From Mesorhizobium sp. (GTDB taxonomy: Bacteria > Pseudomonadota > Alphaproteobacteria > Rhizobiales > Rhizobiaceae): DNA of 64,000 nucleotides. The DNA lies in assembly GCA_004017275.1 (NCBI GenBank), contig SAKE01000009.1:62001-126000 (forward strand), given 5' to 3'. Below, one piece after another: positions 52,500 through 60,787 of the stretch. Numbering within the stretch: the stretch's first letter is position 1; each line of letters starts with the position of its first letter. The notes under the pieces are model-generated. The model made no database searches. It was not told the DNA's origin and worked only from the letters and a program-made list of their open reading frames with translations. The position numbers and the translations under genes were made by a program.

Positions 52500-53951
52500 A
52501 TGCTGCGCCCTCAAACAAAACATGCCGTACCGCCGGCCGGCGATATCTGCCGTCTGTCCGCGGTCGAGATCGCCGACGCGATCCGCCGGAAGAGACTTTC
52601 CGTGCGCGAGGTGGTGGCGGCATTCTTCGACCGCATCGAGGCGGTCAACCCGCTGGTCAATGCCATCGTCTCCTTGCGCGATCGCGGCGATATCCTGCGC
52701 GAAGCCGATGCGGCCGATGCCCGGCGGCAAGCAGGCGTCGAAACCGGTCCGCTCTTCGGCCTGCCGATCGCCATCAAGGATCTCGCCTCGACCACGGGCC
52801 TGAGGACTTCTTTCGGATCGCCGATCTTCGCCGATTTCATACCGCAGGAAGACGATTTCTTCGTCGAGCGCATCCGCAAGGCCGGCGCCATCATCATCGG
52901 CAAGACCAACGTCCCCGAATTCGGGCTGGGCTCCAACACCTACAACAGCGTGTTCGGGCCGACGCTGAACGCCTTCGATCCGGCGCTGACCGCCGGCGGC
53001 TCGAGCGGCGGCGCAGCAGTGGCGCTGGCTCTCGACATGGTACCGGTCGCCGATGGCAGCGATTTTGGCGGCTCGCTACGCAACCCGGCGGCCTGGAACA
53101 ATGTTTTTGGCTTGCGCCCGTCGCAAGGACTTGTTCCCGGCGGACCCGATGTGGAAGTCTTTCATGCGCAGATGGGCGTCGACGGGCCGATGGGCCGCAA
53201 CGTCCATGACATGGCGCTGCTGCTCGACGTGCAGGCGGGTTACCACCCGCACGCGCCATTGTCCTATGAGAAACCGGGCTCGTTCCTCGACGGACTCGGC
53301 ATGGCAGCGGCCGGTGGTCGCATCGCCTGGTTTGGTGACCTCGGCGGTCATCTGCCGGTCGAACCCGGCATTCTCGGCTTGTGCGAGGCAGCACTTGGCC
53401 GCTTTGCGGAAGCGTCCTTCGTGACCGAAGCGCTGCTGCCGGATTTCGATTTCGAAGCGCTGTGGCAGGCTTTCGTGATGCTGCGTCAGGCCAGCAGCGG
53501 CTGTGCGCTCAAAACCCACTATGACGACCCCGCCAAACGCCGCCTGCTCAAGCCGGAAGCCATCTGGGAAGTGGAGAACGCGATGCGGTTGACGGCGCCG
53601 CAGATCCGCGCCGCCTCGGTCATCCGCACCTCGTGGCACCGCGCGCTGCTGTCGGTCTTCGACCGCTATGATCTCATTGCGCTGCCGACCGCGCAGGTTT
53701 TTCCTTTCGAAGTCGGCACCCACTGGCCGCACGAGGTCGCCGGACGCGCAATGGACAGCTACCACCGCTGGATGCAGGTTTCCGCCTTCGCGACCTTGGG
53801 CGGCTGCCCGGCGGTCAACGTGCCGATCGGCTTCGACGACAGGAGCCGGCCCATGGGCATGCAGCTGATCGGCAGGCCGCGCGACGATCTCGCCGTGCTG
53901 AAGGCGGCGGCTGCTTATGAAGCAACGCTGCCCTGGCAGGCCGGCGCCTGA
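52500..53951 (+). CDS. Amidase (amidase-signature family)
   Basis: The 483-residue hydrolase has the Ser-cisSer-Lys triad: K93 in GLPIAIKDLA, the GGSSGG loop at 167-172 and the nucleophile S192 in DGSDFGGSLRNPA. IGKTNVPEFGLGSNTYNSVFG is also typical. It probably hydrolyses a small amide in the cytoplasm; the specific substrate is unknown. It is coupled to ribokinase (1-bp gap), an odd pairing that might point to a ribosyl or carbamoyl amide, but this is speculation. Confidence 0.92.
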   Translation: MLRPQTKHAVPPAGDICRLSAVEIADAIRRKRLSVREVVAAFFDRIEAVNPLVNAIVSLRDRGDILREADAADARRQAGVETGPLFGLPIAIKDLASTTGLRTSFGSPIFADFIPQEDDFFVERIRKAGAIIIGKTNVPEFGLGSNTYNSVFGPTLNAFDPALTAGGSSGGAAVALALDMVPVADGSDFGGSLRNPAAWNNVFGLRPSQGLVPGGPDVEVFHAQMGVDGPMGRNVHDMALLLDVQAGYHPHAPLSYEKPGSFLDGLGMAAAGGRIAWFGDLGGHLPVEPGILGLCEAALGRFAEASFVTEALLPDFDFEALWQAFVMLRQASSGCALKTHYDDPAKRRLLKPEAIWEVENAMRLTAPQIRAASVIRTSWHRALLSVFDRYDLIALPTAQVFPFEVGTHWPHEVAGRAMDSYHRWMQVSAFATLGGCPAVNVPIGFDDRSRPMGMQLIGRPRDDLAVLKAAAAYEATLPWQAGA

Positions 53952-54064
53952 ACCGCATGTACCGGCGTGTCGCGGCGCTTCACGCACCGGCTTGCATCGC
54001 TATCGTCGCCATGCATTGATTGTTCTCAGCTGCGCCGCATCGGCGGCATTCTGAGGGAAAAATC

Positions 54065-54679
54065 ATGTCGCTCGAACTCTATGCCGCCTATGTCCTGGCT
54101 TGCATCGTCATCATCCTGGTGCCGGGTCCGACGGTCACGCTGATCATCGCCAACAGCATCCGCCATGGCTCACGCGCCGGTCTCGCCAATGTCGCCGGCA
54201 CGCAAGCCGGGCTTGCCGTGATGATCGCCATCGTCGGCATCGGCCTCAACACGCTGATTTCGGGCATGGGCCATTGGTTCGAATGGGTCAGGCTCATCGG
54301 CGCCGCCTATCTGATCTGGATGGGCGTGCAGATGTTCCGTTCCAAGGGCACGTTGAATGCCGATGGAACGGCGAGAAAGCCGCGTGGCGGCTTCTTCCTG
54401 CAGGGCCTGCTGGTGGCGCTCAGCAATCCCAAGACGCTGATCTTCTTCGGCGCCTTCTTTCCGCAGTTCATTTCACCGCAAAGCAACTATTCGCTGCAGA
54501 TCGCCGTCATGGGCCTCACCGCCATGATCTTCGCCGCCATGTCGGATTCGACCTATGCACTGGCCGCCGGCCGCGCCGGGCGCCTGCTGTCGGCCAGCCG
54601 CATCAAGCTTTTGTCGAGGATCAGCGGCAGCTTCATGGTCGGTGGCGGCCTGTGGCTGGCGTTTTCAAAGGCGAAGTAA
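54065..54679 (+). CDS. LysE/RhtB family amino-acid exporter
   Basis: The 204-residue membrane protein has six hydrophobic segments and the LysE pattern: LVPGPTVTLIIANSIRHGSRAGLANVAGTQAG near the N-terminus, RLIGAAYLIWMGVQMF and GFFLQGLLVALSNPKTLIFFGAFFPQF. Members export amino acids such as homoserine, threonine or lysine. The ATG at 54065 follows GAGGGAAAAAT. Its substrate is unknown. Confidence 0.92.
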   Translation: MSLELYAAYVLACIVIILVPGPTVTLIIANSIRHGSRAGLANVAGTQAGLAVMIAIVGIGLNTLISGMGHWFEWVRLIGAAYLIWMGVQMFRSKGTLNADGTARKPRGGFFLQGLLVALSNPKTLIFFGAFFPQFISPQSNYSLQIAVMGLTAMIFAAMSDSTYALAAGRAGRLLSASRIKLLSRISGSFMVGGGLWLAFSKAK

Positions 54680-54758
54680 CAGCGCGCCGAGGAGCGAGGA
54701 CGCCAATAACGAGGCCGATTGAAAGTTAGCCTTCTTGCCACCATATGAATAAAGGAGT

Positions 54759-55088
54759 GTGGACGATTCACCGGTGTCGTGGACGTTTGCGGATGCAAAA
54801 AAAAACGCGCCCGGCGTGATCTTGATTATTGCTATATTTGCGGTGCTGTTCGCCCTCGATCCGCACAAGTGGACCAATGACGCCAGCCCGATTCGCTCAG
54901 TCGACGCGATCGATGCAACGATCAAAAGTGGCCAGGGCAAGGGTCGCACTATGCAACATCTACTGTTCCTTGAGAACGGTTCGGCGGTTCTCGTTTCTGA
55001 CGATAACCCACGCTTGATCGGCTCAGCAGTCAGACTTGAGCGCGTTACGCGCGACAACGGCTTCGTCTTCTACCGGTTTGCTGTGTGA
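54759..55088 (+). CDS. Small membrane protein, first of a tandem paralogous pair
   Basis: The 109-residue frame opens with GTG at 54759, only 1 bp after an AAAGGAG, so the true start may be the GTG at 54774. One membrane helix (about residues 18-33, GVILIIAIFAVLFALD) precedes a beta-rich part ending LLFLENGSAVLVSDDNPRLI and then GSAVRLERVTRDNGFVFYRF. That part aligns with the next protein. An A9 run at 54797-54805 lies in the N-terminal coding region and could cause slippage. No family is recognised. Confidence 0.6.
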   Translation: MDDSPVSWTFADAKKNAPGVILIIAIFAVLFALDPHKWTNDASPIRSVDAIDATIKSGQGKGRTMQHLLFLENGSAVLVSDDNPRLIGSAVRLERVTRDNGFVFYRFAV

Positions 55089-55091
55089 GCT

Positions 55092-55457
55092 ATGGCAAAA
55101 GCGCGGTTCGCCCTCACCGTCATGATCCTGCGGGAAAATCTCAGGGGGATCCTTATCACCGGCCTGCTCGTTGGCGCGTGCATTCTGGCCATCGGCTTCC
55201 CCATTGCAAAGCGGAGCAGCCCGATCGTCATTCTGGAGCGCTTGACAGGCACAGTCGCCACTGTCCTCGACGCCTCTCCGTCGCCCAATACCGGGATCAC
55301 CGGCGGTTTCCGCTACCTCTACGGAATCCGCCTCGACGAAAATGGCCCGTTGGTATTTGTCTACGACGCAGCGCCCCGAGTTGCCGGATCCAACGTTTCG
55401 ATCGAACGACAGCATCGCGAGAACGGCACGGATACGTTCCGTTTGCTTCGCGAGTGA
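55092..55457 (+). CDS. Small membrane protein, second of a tandem paralogous pair
   Basis: The 121-residue product has one membrane helix (about residues 19-37, GILITGLLVGACILAIGFP) and a C-terminal part with LDENGPLVFVYDAAPRVAGSNVSIERQHRENG, which shares the pattern ENG-V-V-D-PR-GS-V-ER-R-NG with the preceding protein. The two genes are 3 bp apart. They look like a diverged duplication. The C-terminal soluble part is probably periplasmic. Function unknown. Confidence 0.65.
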   Translation: MAKARFALTVMILRENLRGILITGLLVGACILAIGFPIAKRSSPIVILERLTGTVATVLDASPSPNTGITGGFRYLYGIRLDENGPLVFVYDAAPRVAGSNVSIERQHRENGTDTFRLLRE

Positions 55458-55465
55458 ACAGCACT

Positions 55466-55504
55466 ATGCGTGTCGTCCAAGCCGCGTAGCGGGACGACAC
55501 GCAT
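55466..55504. terminator. Long perfect hairpin between convergent genes
   Basis: ATGCGTGTCGTCC (55466-55478) and GGACGACACGCAT (55492-55504) form a perfect 13-bp stem with a 13-nt loop. It lies between the stop of the second paralogous membrane protein and the stop of the nucleoside hydrolase. There is no T run on either strand, so it may be a repeat element or transcript-end stabiliser as much as a terminator. Confidence 0.6.
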
Positions 55505-55516
55505 CAGAAGCAGAAA

Positions 55517-56458
55517 TTAGAGCCGCCCCAACCTCTCCACCAGCAGCGCGAAAAACGCATCATGGTCGATGTCGCGCATCACCATGGCGTTCTTCGGCCG
55601 CTTGGTGACGCCCCACCAGTCGATGACGGTCATGCCCATGGTCAGTTCGGAGGCGGTTTCCACGCTGACATTGCAGTTGCGGCCCTTGAACAATTCCGGC
55701 TTCAACAGATAGGCGATGACGCAGGGGTCGTGCAGCGGGCCGCCGTCGGTGCCGTATTTCTCCTCGTCGAAGCGCTCGAAGAACTCCAGCATCTCCGCGG
55801 TCGCGGTGCCGACCTTGGTGTCGAGCGCGCGGAAGGCCTGCGTGCGCTTGGCGGTGGTCAGCGCCTTGTGAGTGACATCGAGCGGCATCATCACGATCGG
55901 AACGCCGGATTTGAACACGACGTCGGCAGCCTGCGGATCGACATAGATGTTGAATTCTGCGGTCGGGGTGACATTGCCGCCCTCGAAGAAACCGCCGCCC
56001 ATCAGCACGATTTCCTTGATGCGCGGTGCAATGCGTGGTTCGCGGATCAGCGCCAGCGCAACGTTGGTCAGCGGTCCGAGTGCGCAAAGCGTGATCGTGC
56101 CACTCTCCTCCTCCATCAGGGTCTCGACGATGAAATCGACAGCATACTGGTCCTGCAGCTTCATCGTCGGTTCGGGCAATTGCGGTCCGTTGAGGCCGGT
56201 CTTGCCATGCACTTCCTCGGCGGTGACCAGTTCGCGCATCAGAGGCCGGATGGCGCCGGCATAGACCTCGATGTCCGGGCGGCCAGCCAGCTCACAGACC
56301 TTGAGGGCATTCTTTTCGGTAAGTTTCAGCGGCACGTTGCCGGCAACAGCTGTGATGCCAACGATCTCCAGTTCGGAGCTGCCGAGGGCCAGCAAAATGG
56401 CGACGGCATCGTCCTGGCCGGGATCCGTGTCGATGATGATCTTGCGTGATAGGGGCAT
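55517..56458 (-). CDS. Inosine-uridine preferring nucleoside hydrolase
   Basis: The 313-residue enzyme splits nucleosides into base and ribose with water. The calcium/ribose site IIIDTDPGQDDAVAI (D10, D16, D17 region) is at the N-terminus, followed by GITAVAGNV, LCALGPLTNVALAL, IVLMGGGFFEGGNVTPTAEFNIYVDPQAA and HDPCVIAYLLKPELF. The start at 56458 is set by an AAGGA site and the conserved N-terminus. Together with ribokinase and upp it gives a phosphorylase-independent salvage route. Confidence 0.93.
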   Translation of the reverse strand: MPLSRKIIIDTDPGQDDAVAILLALGSSELEIVGITAVAGNVPLKLTEKNALKVCELAGRPDIEVYAGAIRPLMRELVTAEEVHGKTGLNGPQLPEPTMKLQDQYAVDFIVETLMEEESGTITLCALGPLTNVALALIREPRIAPRIKEIVLMGGGFFEGGNVTPTAEFNIYVDPQAADVVFKSGVPIVMMPLDVTHKALTTAKRTQAFRALDTKVGTATAEMLEFFERFDEEKYGTDGGPLHDPCVIAYLLKPELFKGRNCNVSVETASELTMGMTVIDWWGVTKRPKNAMVMRDIDHDAFFALLVERLGRL

Positions 56459-56678
56459 TTCAATTCCTTGTTTGGCGAGGCCGTGGACCTGAATGAATCC
56501 GATCGAGACATCCAAATGACGCCGAAGCGGCTGCGAGCTGCCGTGTCGAACCGCTCGACCGGGGAAGAACAATCCCGACCTGCGCGCTTCTCCTTGCATC
56601 TGCTCGCCAGTTCAAGCGCCATGTCGATCATTCCTGTGAGTCCACGACCTGGTCTTTTTTGGGCGGGTCTTTTGACGG

Positions 56679-56707
56679 CTTGAACTTGGTCGCGGGGCGG
56701 ACCATAT
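56679..56707 (+). promoter_or_regulatory. RpoH (sigma-32) promoter of hsp20
   Basis: CTTGAA (56679-56684), a 17-bp spacer and CCATAT (56702-56707) match the alphaproteobacterial heat-shock promoter consensus CTTGAA-N17/18-CCATAT. Transcription should start near 56714, giving a 5' leader of about 62 nt. The preceding 220 bp (56459-56678) show no gene. Confidence 0.85.
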
Positions 56708-56713
56708 CAAGAC

Positions 56714-56775
56714 CATCGGGAAAAATGCCATCTGGGTTTTTCCACTTTATGTCGCTCTTGAGAGGACAATGTAAC
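56714..56775 (+). promoter_or_regulatory. ROSE-type RNA thermometer in the hsp20 leader
   Basis: The leader has two predicted hairpins. The first pairs GGAAAAA (56719-56725) with TTTTTCC (56737-56743). The second pairs GUC (56751-56753) and CUC (56755-56757) with GAG (56762-56764) and GAC (56765-56767), closing a UUGA loop and leaving G56754 bulged. The 3' arm GAGAGGAC is the ribosome site of hsp20. A Shine-Dalgarno sheathed by UYGCU-like sequence with one bulged G is the hallmark of rhizobial ROSE elements, which melt on heat shock to allow translation. Confidence 0.78.
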
Positions 56776-57201
56776 ATGAGCCGAATGACGCCCTTTTCCA
56801 GCCCGCTTCTCCTTGGTTTCGATGCCATGGAAAAGACCCTGGAACGCCTGGCGAAGTCCGGTGACAGCTACCCTCCCTACAACATCGAACGCCTCAGCGG
56901 CGCCGACGGCAAGACCGAAAGGTTGCGCATCACATTGGCGGTCGCCGGTTTCGCCGAAAGCGATCTCGATGTCACAACGGAGGAAAACCAGCTGGTCGTG
57001 CGCGGCCGTCAGACCGACGACACCGAGCGCGAATTTCTTCATCGCGGCATCGCCGCACGCCAGTTCCAGCGCTGTTTCGTGCTGGCCGACGGCATGCGGG
57101 TGATCGCGGCGGAACTGAAGAACGGCCTTTTGTCGATCGACCTCGATCGGCCGGAGTCCGAACGGCTGGTACGGAAAATAAACATATCGGTGAAAGACTG
57201 A
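56776..57201 (+). CDS. Small heat shock protein (Hsp20/IbpA type)
   Basis: The 141-residue alpha-crystallin-type chaperone binds unfolding proteins. The N-terminus PFSSPLLLGFDAMEKTLERL and PYNIERL are typical of rhizobial class A sHsp; the crystallin domain (about residues 38-130) has LRITLAVAGFAESDLDVTTEENQLVVRGRQ and the A-ELKNGLLSIDL strand in place of the usual AxxxNGVL. The ATG at 56776 is reached through a thermometer leader. The DUF1150 gene follows, as in many rhizobia. Confidence 0.93.
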   Translation: MSRMTPFSSPLLLGFDAMEKTLERLAKSGDSYPPYNIERLSGADGKTERLRITLAVAGFAESDLDVTTEENQLVVRGRQTDDTEREFLHRGIAARQFQRCFVLADGMRVIAAELKNGLLSIDLDRPESERLVRKINISVKD

Positions 57202-57321
57202 TCTTTACCACTGCATCGGCCGGAAATCGGCACCGACTTTCCGAAAGCACGATGCAGCAAATTGAATGGCTCTCATGCGGGATGGCCTTGAGCGGCGTCC
57301 TCGCGCCAAGGAGGCTTTGAA

Positions 57322-57576
57322 ATGACCAGAACTGAAAACATCACCATGACCAATGGCGAGTTCGCCCATCTCGGCGAGGGCTCGGTCGCTTATCTGAGAA
57401 AGGTCTCGAGCGACGAATTGCTCGGCCGTTTCCCGAATCTCGGCGAAATCGCTCCCGGCATGGAACTGTGGGCGCTGTTTGCCGCCAATGGCCAGCCGAT
57501 CCTGCTTTCCGACGCGCGCGACCGCGCTCTGGCCGGCGCCATGGAAAACGACCTGACCACAGTCGCCATCCACTGA
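57322..57576 (+). CDS. DUF1150 family protein
   Basis: The 84-residue protein belongs to DUF1150, found in rhizobia next to small heat shock genes: EFAHLGEGSVAYLRKVSSDEL, PGMELWALFAANGQPILLSDARDRALAGAMENDL. A CAAGGAGG site fixes the start. It is probably co-expressed with hsp20 from the RpoH promoter. No biochemical function is known; the constant linkage suggests a role in heat-shock or proteostasis. Confidence 0.9.
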   Translation: MTRTENITMTNGEFAHLGEGSVAYLRKVSSDELLGRFPNLGEIAPGMELWALFAANGQPILLSDARDRALAGAMENDLTTVAIH

Positions 57577-57621
57577 GCCGGTGCGCGCCGGTCCGCAGGC
57601 GCGCTGACAGCCAAACGGAAA

Positions 57622-57640
57622 GGGCCGCCCATGGCGGCCC
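57622..57640 (-). terminator. Terminator of ptsN
   Basis: GGGCCGCC and GGCGGCCC form a perfect 8-bp stem with a 3-nt loop. On the minus strand it lies 25 bp beyond the ptsN stop and is followed by TTTCCGTTT. It also separates ptsN from the convergent DUF1150 gene. Confidence 0.78.
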
Positions 57641-57664
57641 CTGAGGTCGTCTAATGCAGAAATA

Positions 57665-58129
57665 TCAGGCCGCGTGCGACGCCTGCGTGTCCGACAACAG
57701 TGCATGGATCGCCGCGGCGTCGCGCGTACCCCTGATCTTGGCCACCGTGTCGGCGTCGCGCAGCACCCGCGCGATGCGCGACAAGGCCTTGAGATGGTCG
57801 GCACCCGCCCCTTCCGGCGCCAGCAGCAGAAACACCAGATCGACCGGCTGATCGTCCAGCGATTCGAAATCGACAGGCGTCTCCAGCCGTGCGAAAACCC
57901 CGGCGATGCGCTTCACGCCGGCCAACTTGCCGTGCGGAATGGCGATGCCGTTGCCGACGCCCGTCGAGCCCAGCCGTTCACGCTGCAGGATGGTGTCGAA
58001 CACCTCCCGCTCCGGAATGCCGGAAATCGCCGCCGCCCGTTCGGACAGCAGTTGCAACAGCTGCTTCTTCGAGTTCGCCTTCAACGCCGGCAGTATCGCC
58101 GGAACGTTGATAAGATCGCTCAGATCCAT
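57665..58129 (-). CDS. ptsN: PtsN, EIIA-Ntr of the nitrogen phosphotransferase system
   Basis: The 154-residue protein receives phosphate from NPr and regulates K+ transport, nitrogen and carbon functions. The phosphorylated H66 is in GNGIAIPHGKLAGVKR, the family signature. The rest, including VDLVFLLLAPEGAGADHLKALSRIARVLRD, is full length. It is downstream of hpf and rpoN in the usual proteobacterial order. EIIA-Ntr binds KdpD in E. coli and Rhizobium, which links it by function to the kdp genes at the left end of the window. Confidence 0.95.
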   Translation of the reverse strand: MDLSDLINVPAILPALKANSKKQLLQLLSERAAAISGIPEREVFDTILQRERLGSTGVGNGIAIPHGKLAGVKRIAGVFARLETPVDFESLDDQPVDLVFLLLAPEGAGADHLKALSRIARVLRDADTVAKIRGTRDAAAIHALLSDTQASHAA

Positions 58130-58211
58130 GCTTGAAAATCCCTTGTTCGCCTGCCGTCGCCAGTCCCCACCCCTCGTGCGGCCGGCTTTTATCCCTGTGC
58201 GACCTTGGTCG

Positions 58212-58796
58212 TCACGCTTGTGCGACCTTGGTCATGGACGGGTCGATCCAGCCGATGTTTCCATCGGGCCGGCGATAGACGATGTTGAGATGATCGTTTC
58301 CGGCGTTGCGGAAGACGAAGACCGGGCTGTCCTTGGTATCGAGCTCGATGACCGCCGACGCCACCGACATGGTCTTCAGCGTCATGGTTGATTCGGCGAC
58401 GATGGCCGGCGCGAAATTCTCCGGAATGTCCTCGTCGTCGTCGGCAAGCGGCGCCATCACCGTGTAGGCAATGTCGGTCGGCTCGCCATTAGCGGCGCCC
58501 GAATTGTGCGACTTCAGCCGCCGCTTGTAGCGCCTGAGGCGGGTTTCCAGACGATCCGCCGCGGCCTCGAAGGCCAATGTCGGGTCCTGGGCATCGCCGG
58601 TAGCCTGCAGCGAAGCGCCGGAATCCAGCCGGATCATGCAGTCCGCCGAATAGCGCGACCCCGATTTGATGACCGTGACATGTCCGGCAAAGCCGCGATC
58701 GAAATATTTGCCGATTGCTTCGCCGACACGATCGTTGATGCGTGTCCGGAACGCATCGCCGATATCCATGTGTTTTCCCGATATGCGCAGATTCAT
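58212..58796 (-). CDS. hpf: Hpf, long-form ribosome hibernation promoting factor
   Basis: The 194-residue protein binds the decoding centre and pairs ribosomes into inactive 100S dimers in stationary phase or stress. The N-terminal S30AE domain (residues 1-100) has MNLRISGKHMDIGDAFRTRINDRV, and the C-terminal dimerisation domain (135-190) has KDSPVFVFRNAGNDHLNIVYRRPDGNIGWIDP. The long form does the work of both RMF and short HPF. It lies between rpoN and ptsN. Confidence 0.94.
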   Translation of the reverse strand: MNLRISGKHMDIGDAFRTRINDRVGEAIGKYFDRGFAGHVTVIKSGSRYSADCMIRLDSGASLQATGDAQDPTLAFEAAADRLETRLRRYKRRLKSHNSGAANGEPTDIAYTVMAPLADDDEDIPENFAPAIVAESTMTLKTMSVASAVIELDTKDSPVFVFRNAGNDHLNIVYRRPDGNIGWIDPSMTKVAQA

Positions 58797-59060
58797 CTGA
58801 AAACTGACCTTCCTTGCTCAGGCTTCAAACTGGCCTGAGTTTATACTCGTGATCCGTGCGCACAAGCTTTGCGGCGTCACTCGCGCCGATTTTAAATCCA
58901 AACTTTCCGGTTGATCACAAGCCGCCTTTTGACCGTCCCGAGGCCAACGTCGTGACGGACCATCCGCATGCAGGCATCTAGCCTTCTCATGCGGGCGGGC
59001 TTCTAGCCACTTCACCGCGGCTTGTCAATGAAGTGCTGGCCTGTGGAACATCGAACCGCG

Positions 59061-60587
59061 TCAGCGCCCGGCGCTGGCCATCGCCCGTTTCTCGCGCCGG
59101 CGCTGCACGGAGGAGGGAATATTCATGCCTTCCCTGTACTTGGCGACCGTACGCCGGGCAATATCGACTCCGCTCTCGCGCAACATATCGACGATCGCAT
59201 CGTCGGAAAGCACGTCGACGGGTTTTTCCTCATCGATCAATTGCTTGATGCGGTCACGCACGGCTTCCGAGGAATGCGCATCACCGCCGCACGACGCGGC
59301 GATCGAGGCGGTGAAGAAGTAACGCAGTTCGAACACGCCACGCGGCGTCAGCATGTATTTGTTCGCGGTGACCCGGCTGACCGTCGATTCGTGCATGCCG
59401 ATGGCATCGGCCACCGTGCGCAGGTTGAGCGGCTTCAGCTGGCGCACGCCATGGACGAGGAAGGCATCCTGTTGGCGAACGATCTCCGAGGCGACCTTGA
59501 GAATGGTCTTTGCCCGCTGGTCAAGGCTGCGCGTCAGCCAGTTGGCGTTTTGCAAGCATTCGGCCAGAAAGTCCTTTTCCGCCTGGTTCTTCGCCTGCGG
59601 CGAGACCTGGGCGAAATAGATATGGTCGACCAGAACGCGCGGCAGCGTTTCGGCATTGAGCTCGACCGTCCAGCTGCCATCATTGGCGGCACGCACTTCG
59701 ACATCGGCGACGATCGCGTCGCTGGCGCCCCACGAAAACGCCATGCCCGGTCGGGGATCGAGTGCCCTGATCTCGGCCAGCATGTCGAGCAGATCCTCCT
59801 CGTCGACGCCGCAGATCCGTTTCAGCGTGTGGAAATCACGCCGCGCCAGGAGTTCAAGATTGGCGATCAGCGCCTTCATCGCCGGATCGAGCCGGTCCCG
59901 CACGGCAAGTTGCAGCGACAGGCATTCGGCAAGGTCGCGGGCAAACAGGCCGGCCGGCTCGAAGGTCTGGCACACCGCCAGCACCTTTCGCACCACGGCA
60001 ATGTCCGCGCCGAGACGGGCGGCGATCTCGGCCAGATCGGCGCGTAGATAGCCGGTTTCGTCAAGGCCGTCGGCAAGGTCGGCGGCGATCAGCCTTGCCG
60101 CCGGATCGGCGAAGGCGAGCGCCACCTGTTCGCCGACATGGTCGCGCAGCGTGATCGCAGCCGCCGCCATGTCGCCGGCGTCGAAACCCTCGGATGAGGA
60201 ACTTGCGCCATTGCCGGAAGCCGATTTCCATTGCGCCGTCAGGTCCGGGCCAAGCCGCTCGCTGGTGCCCGGGTCGTCGGGAAACAGGTTTTCCAGCGAC
60301 GTGTCGAGCTTGTCCGAGATCGCCTCGGCGCTCCACTGCGTCTCTTTTTCGAACCAGTCGCCGTCGGCGGCGGCTTGCGGCTCCGTCTCGATCTTCTGCG
60401 CCTGATCGCTGACCGCATCATCCTGCGGTTCGGCGCGCTCCAGCAGCGGGTTGCGCTCGATTTCCTCGTCGATGAAATGCTCAAGCTCGACATGGGTGAA
60501 CTGCAGCAGCCGAATCGATTGCATCAGCTGCGGCGTCATCACCAGCGACTGCGACTGTCGTAGCTGTAGTTTGGCCGCCAACGCCAT
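59061..60587 (-). CDS. rpoN: RpoN, RNA polymerase sigma-54 factor
   Basis: Sigma-54 directs transcription of nitrogen, dicarboxylate and, in rhizobia, symbiotic genes with AAA+ activators. The 508-residue protein has the Gln/Leu-rich region I (LRQSQSLVMTPQLMQSIRLLQ), the acidic region II, the core-binding domain, the helix-turn-helix ADAIGMHESTVSRVTANKYM and the RpoN box ARRTVAKYREGMNIPSS near the C-terminus. It stands 200 bp from lptB; the lpt-rpoN-hpf-ptsN order is conserved in many proteobacteria. Confidence 0.97.
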   Translation of the reverse strand: MALAAKLQLRQSQSLVMTPQLMQSIRLLQFTHVELEHFIDEEIERNPLLERAEPQDDAVSDQAQKIETEPQAAADGDWFEKETQWSAEAISDKLDTSLENLFPDDPGTSERLGPDLTAQWKSASGNGASSSSEGFDAGDMAAAAITLRDHVGEQVALAFADPAARLIAADLADGLDETGYLRADLAEIAARLGADIAVVRKVLAVCQTFEPAGLFARDLAECLSLQLAVRDRLDPAMKALIANLELLARRDFHTLKRICGVDEEDLLDMLAEIRALDPRPGMAFSWGASDAIVADVEVRAANDGSWTVELNAETLPRVLVDHIYFAQVSPQAKNQAEKDFLAECLQNANWLTRSLDQRAKTILKVASEIVRQQDAFLVHGVRQLKPLNLRTVADAIGMHESTVSRVTANKYMLTPRGVFELRYFFTASIAASCGGDAHSSEAVRDRIKQLIDEEKPVDVLSDDAIVDMLRESGVDIARRTVAKYREGMNIPSSVQRRREKRAMASAGR

Positions 60588-60787
60588 GGTTCGGTTTCAA
60601 ACGCCTCGTCTACGCATCCGGACTTCCGGAAAGGAATTTTTGCAGCCGGTCATAGAAACTGGCCCAGCTTTTGCTTGTCAAGGCAATTGCTAGCAAAACG
60701 CACTTACCGGAGCGTTATCTCGGAGCAAAATCGAGGAAAAAGAGCCGGGCGAGCCGCAAAAATCGTGTCAGGAAACAAATTTCACGC

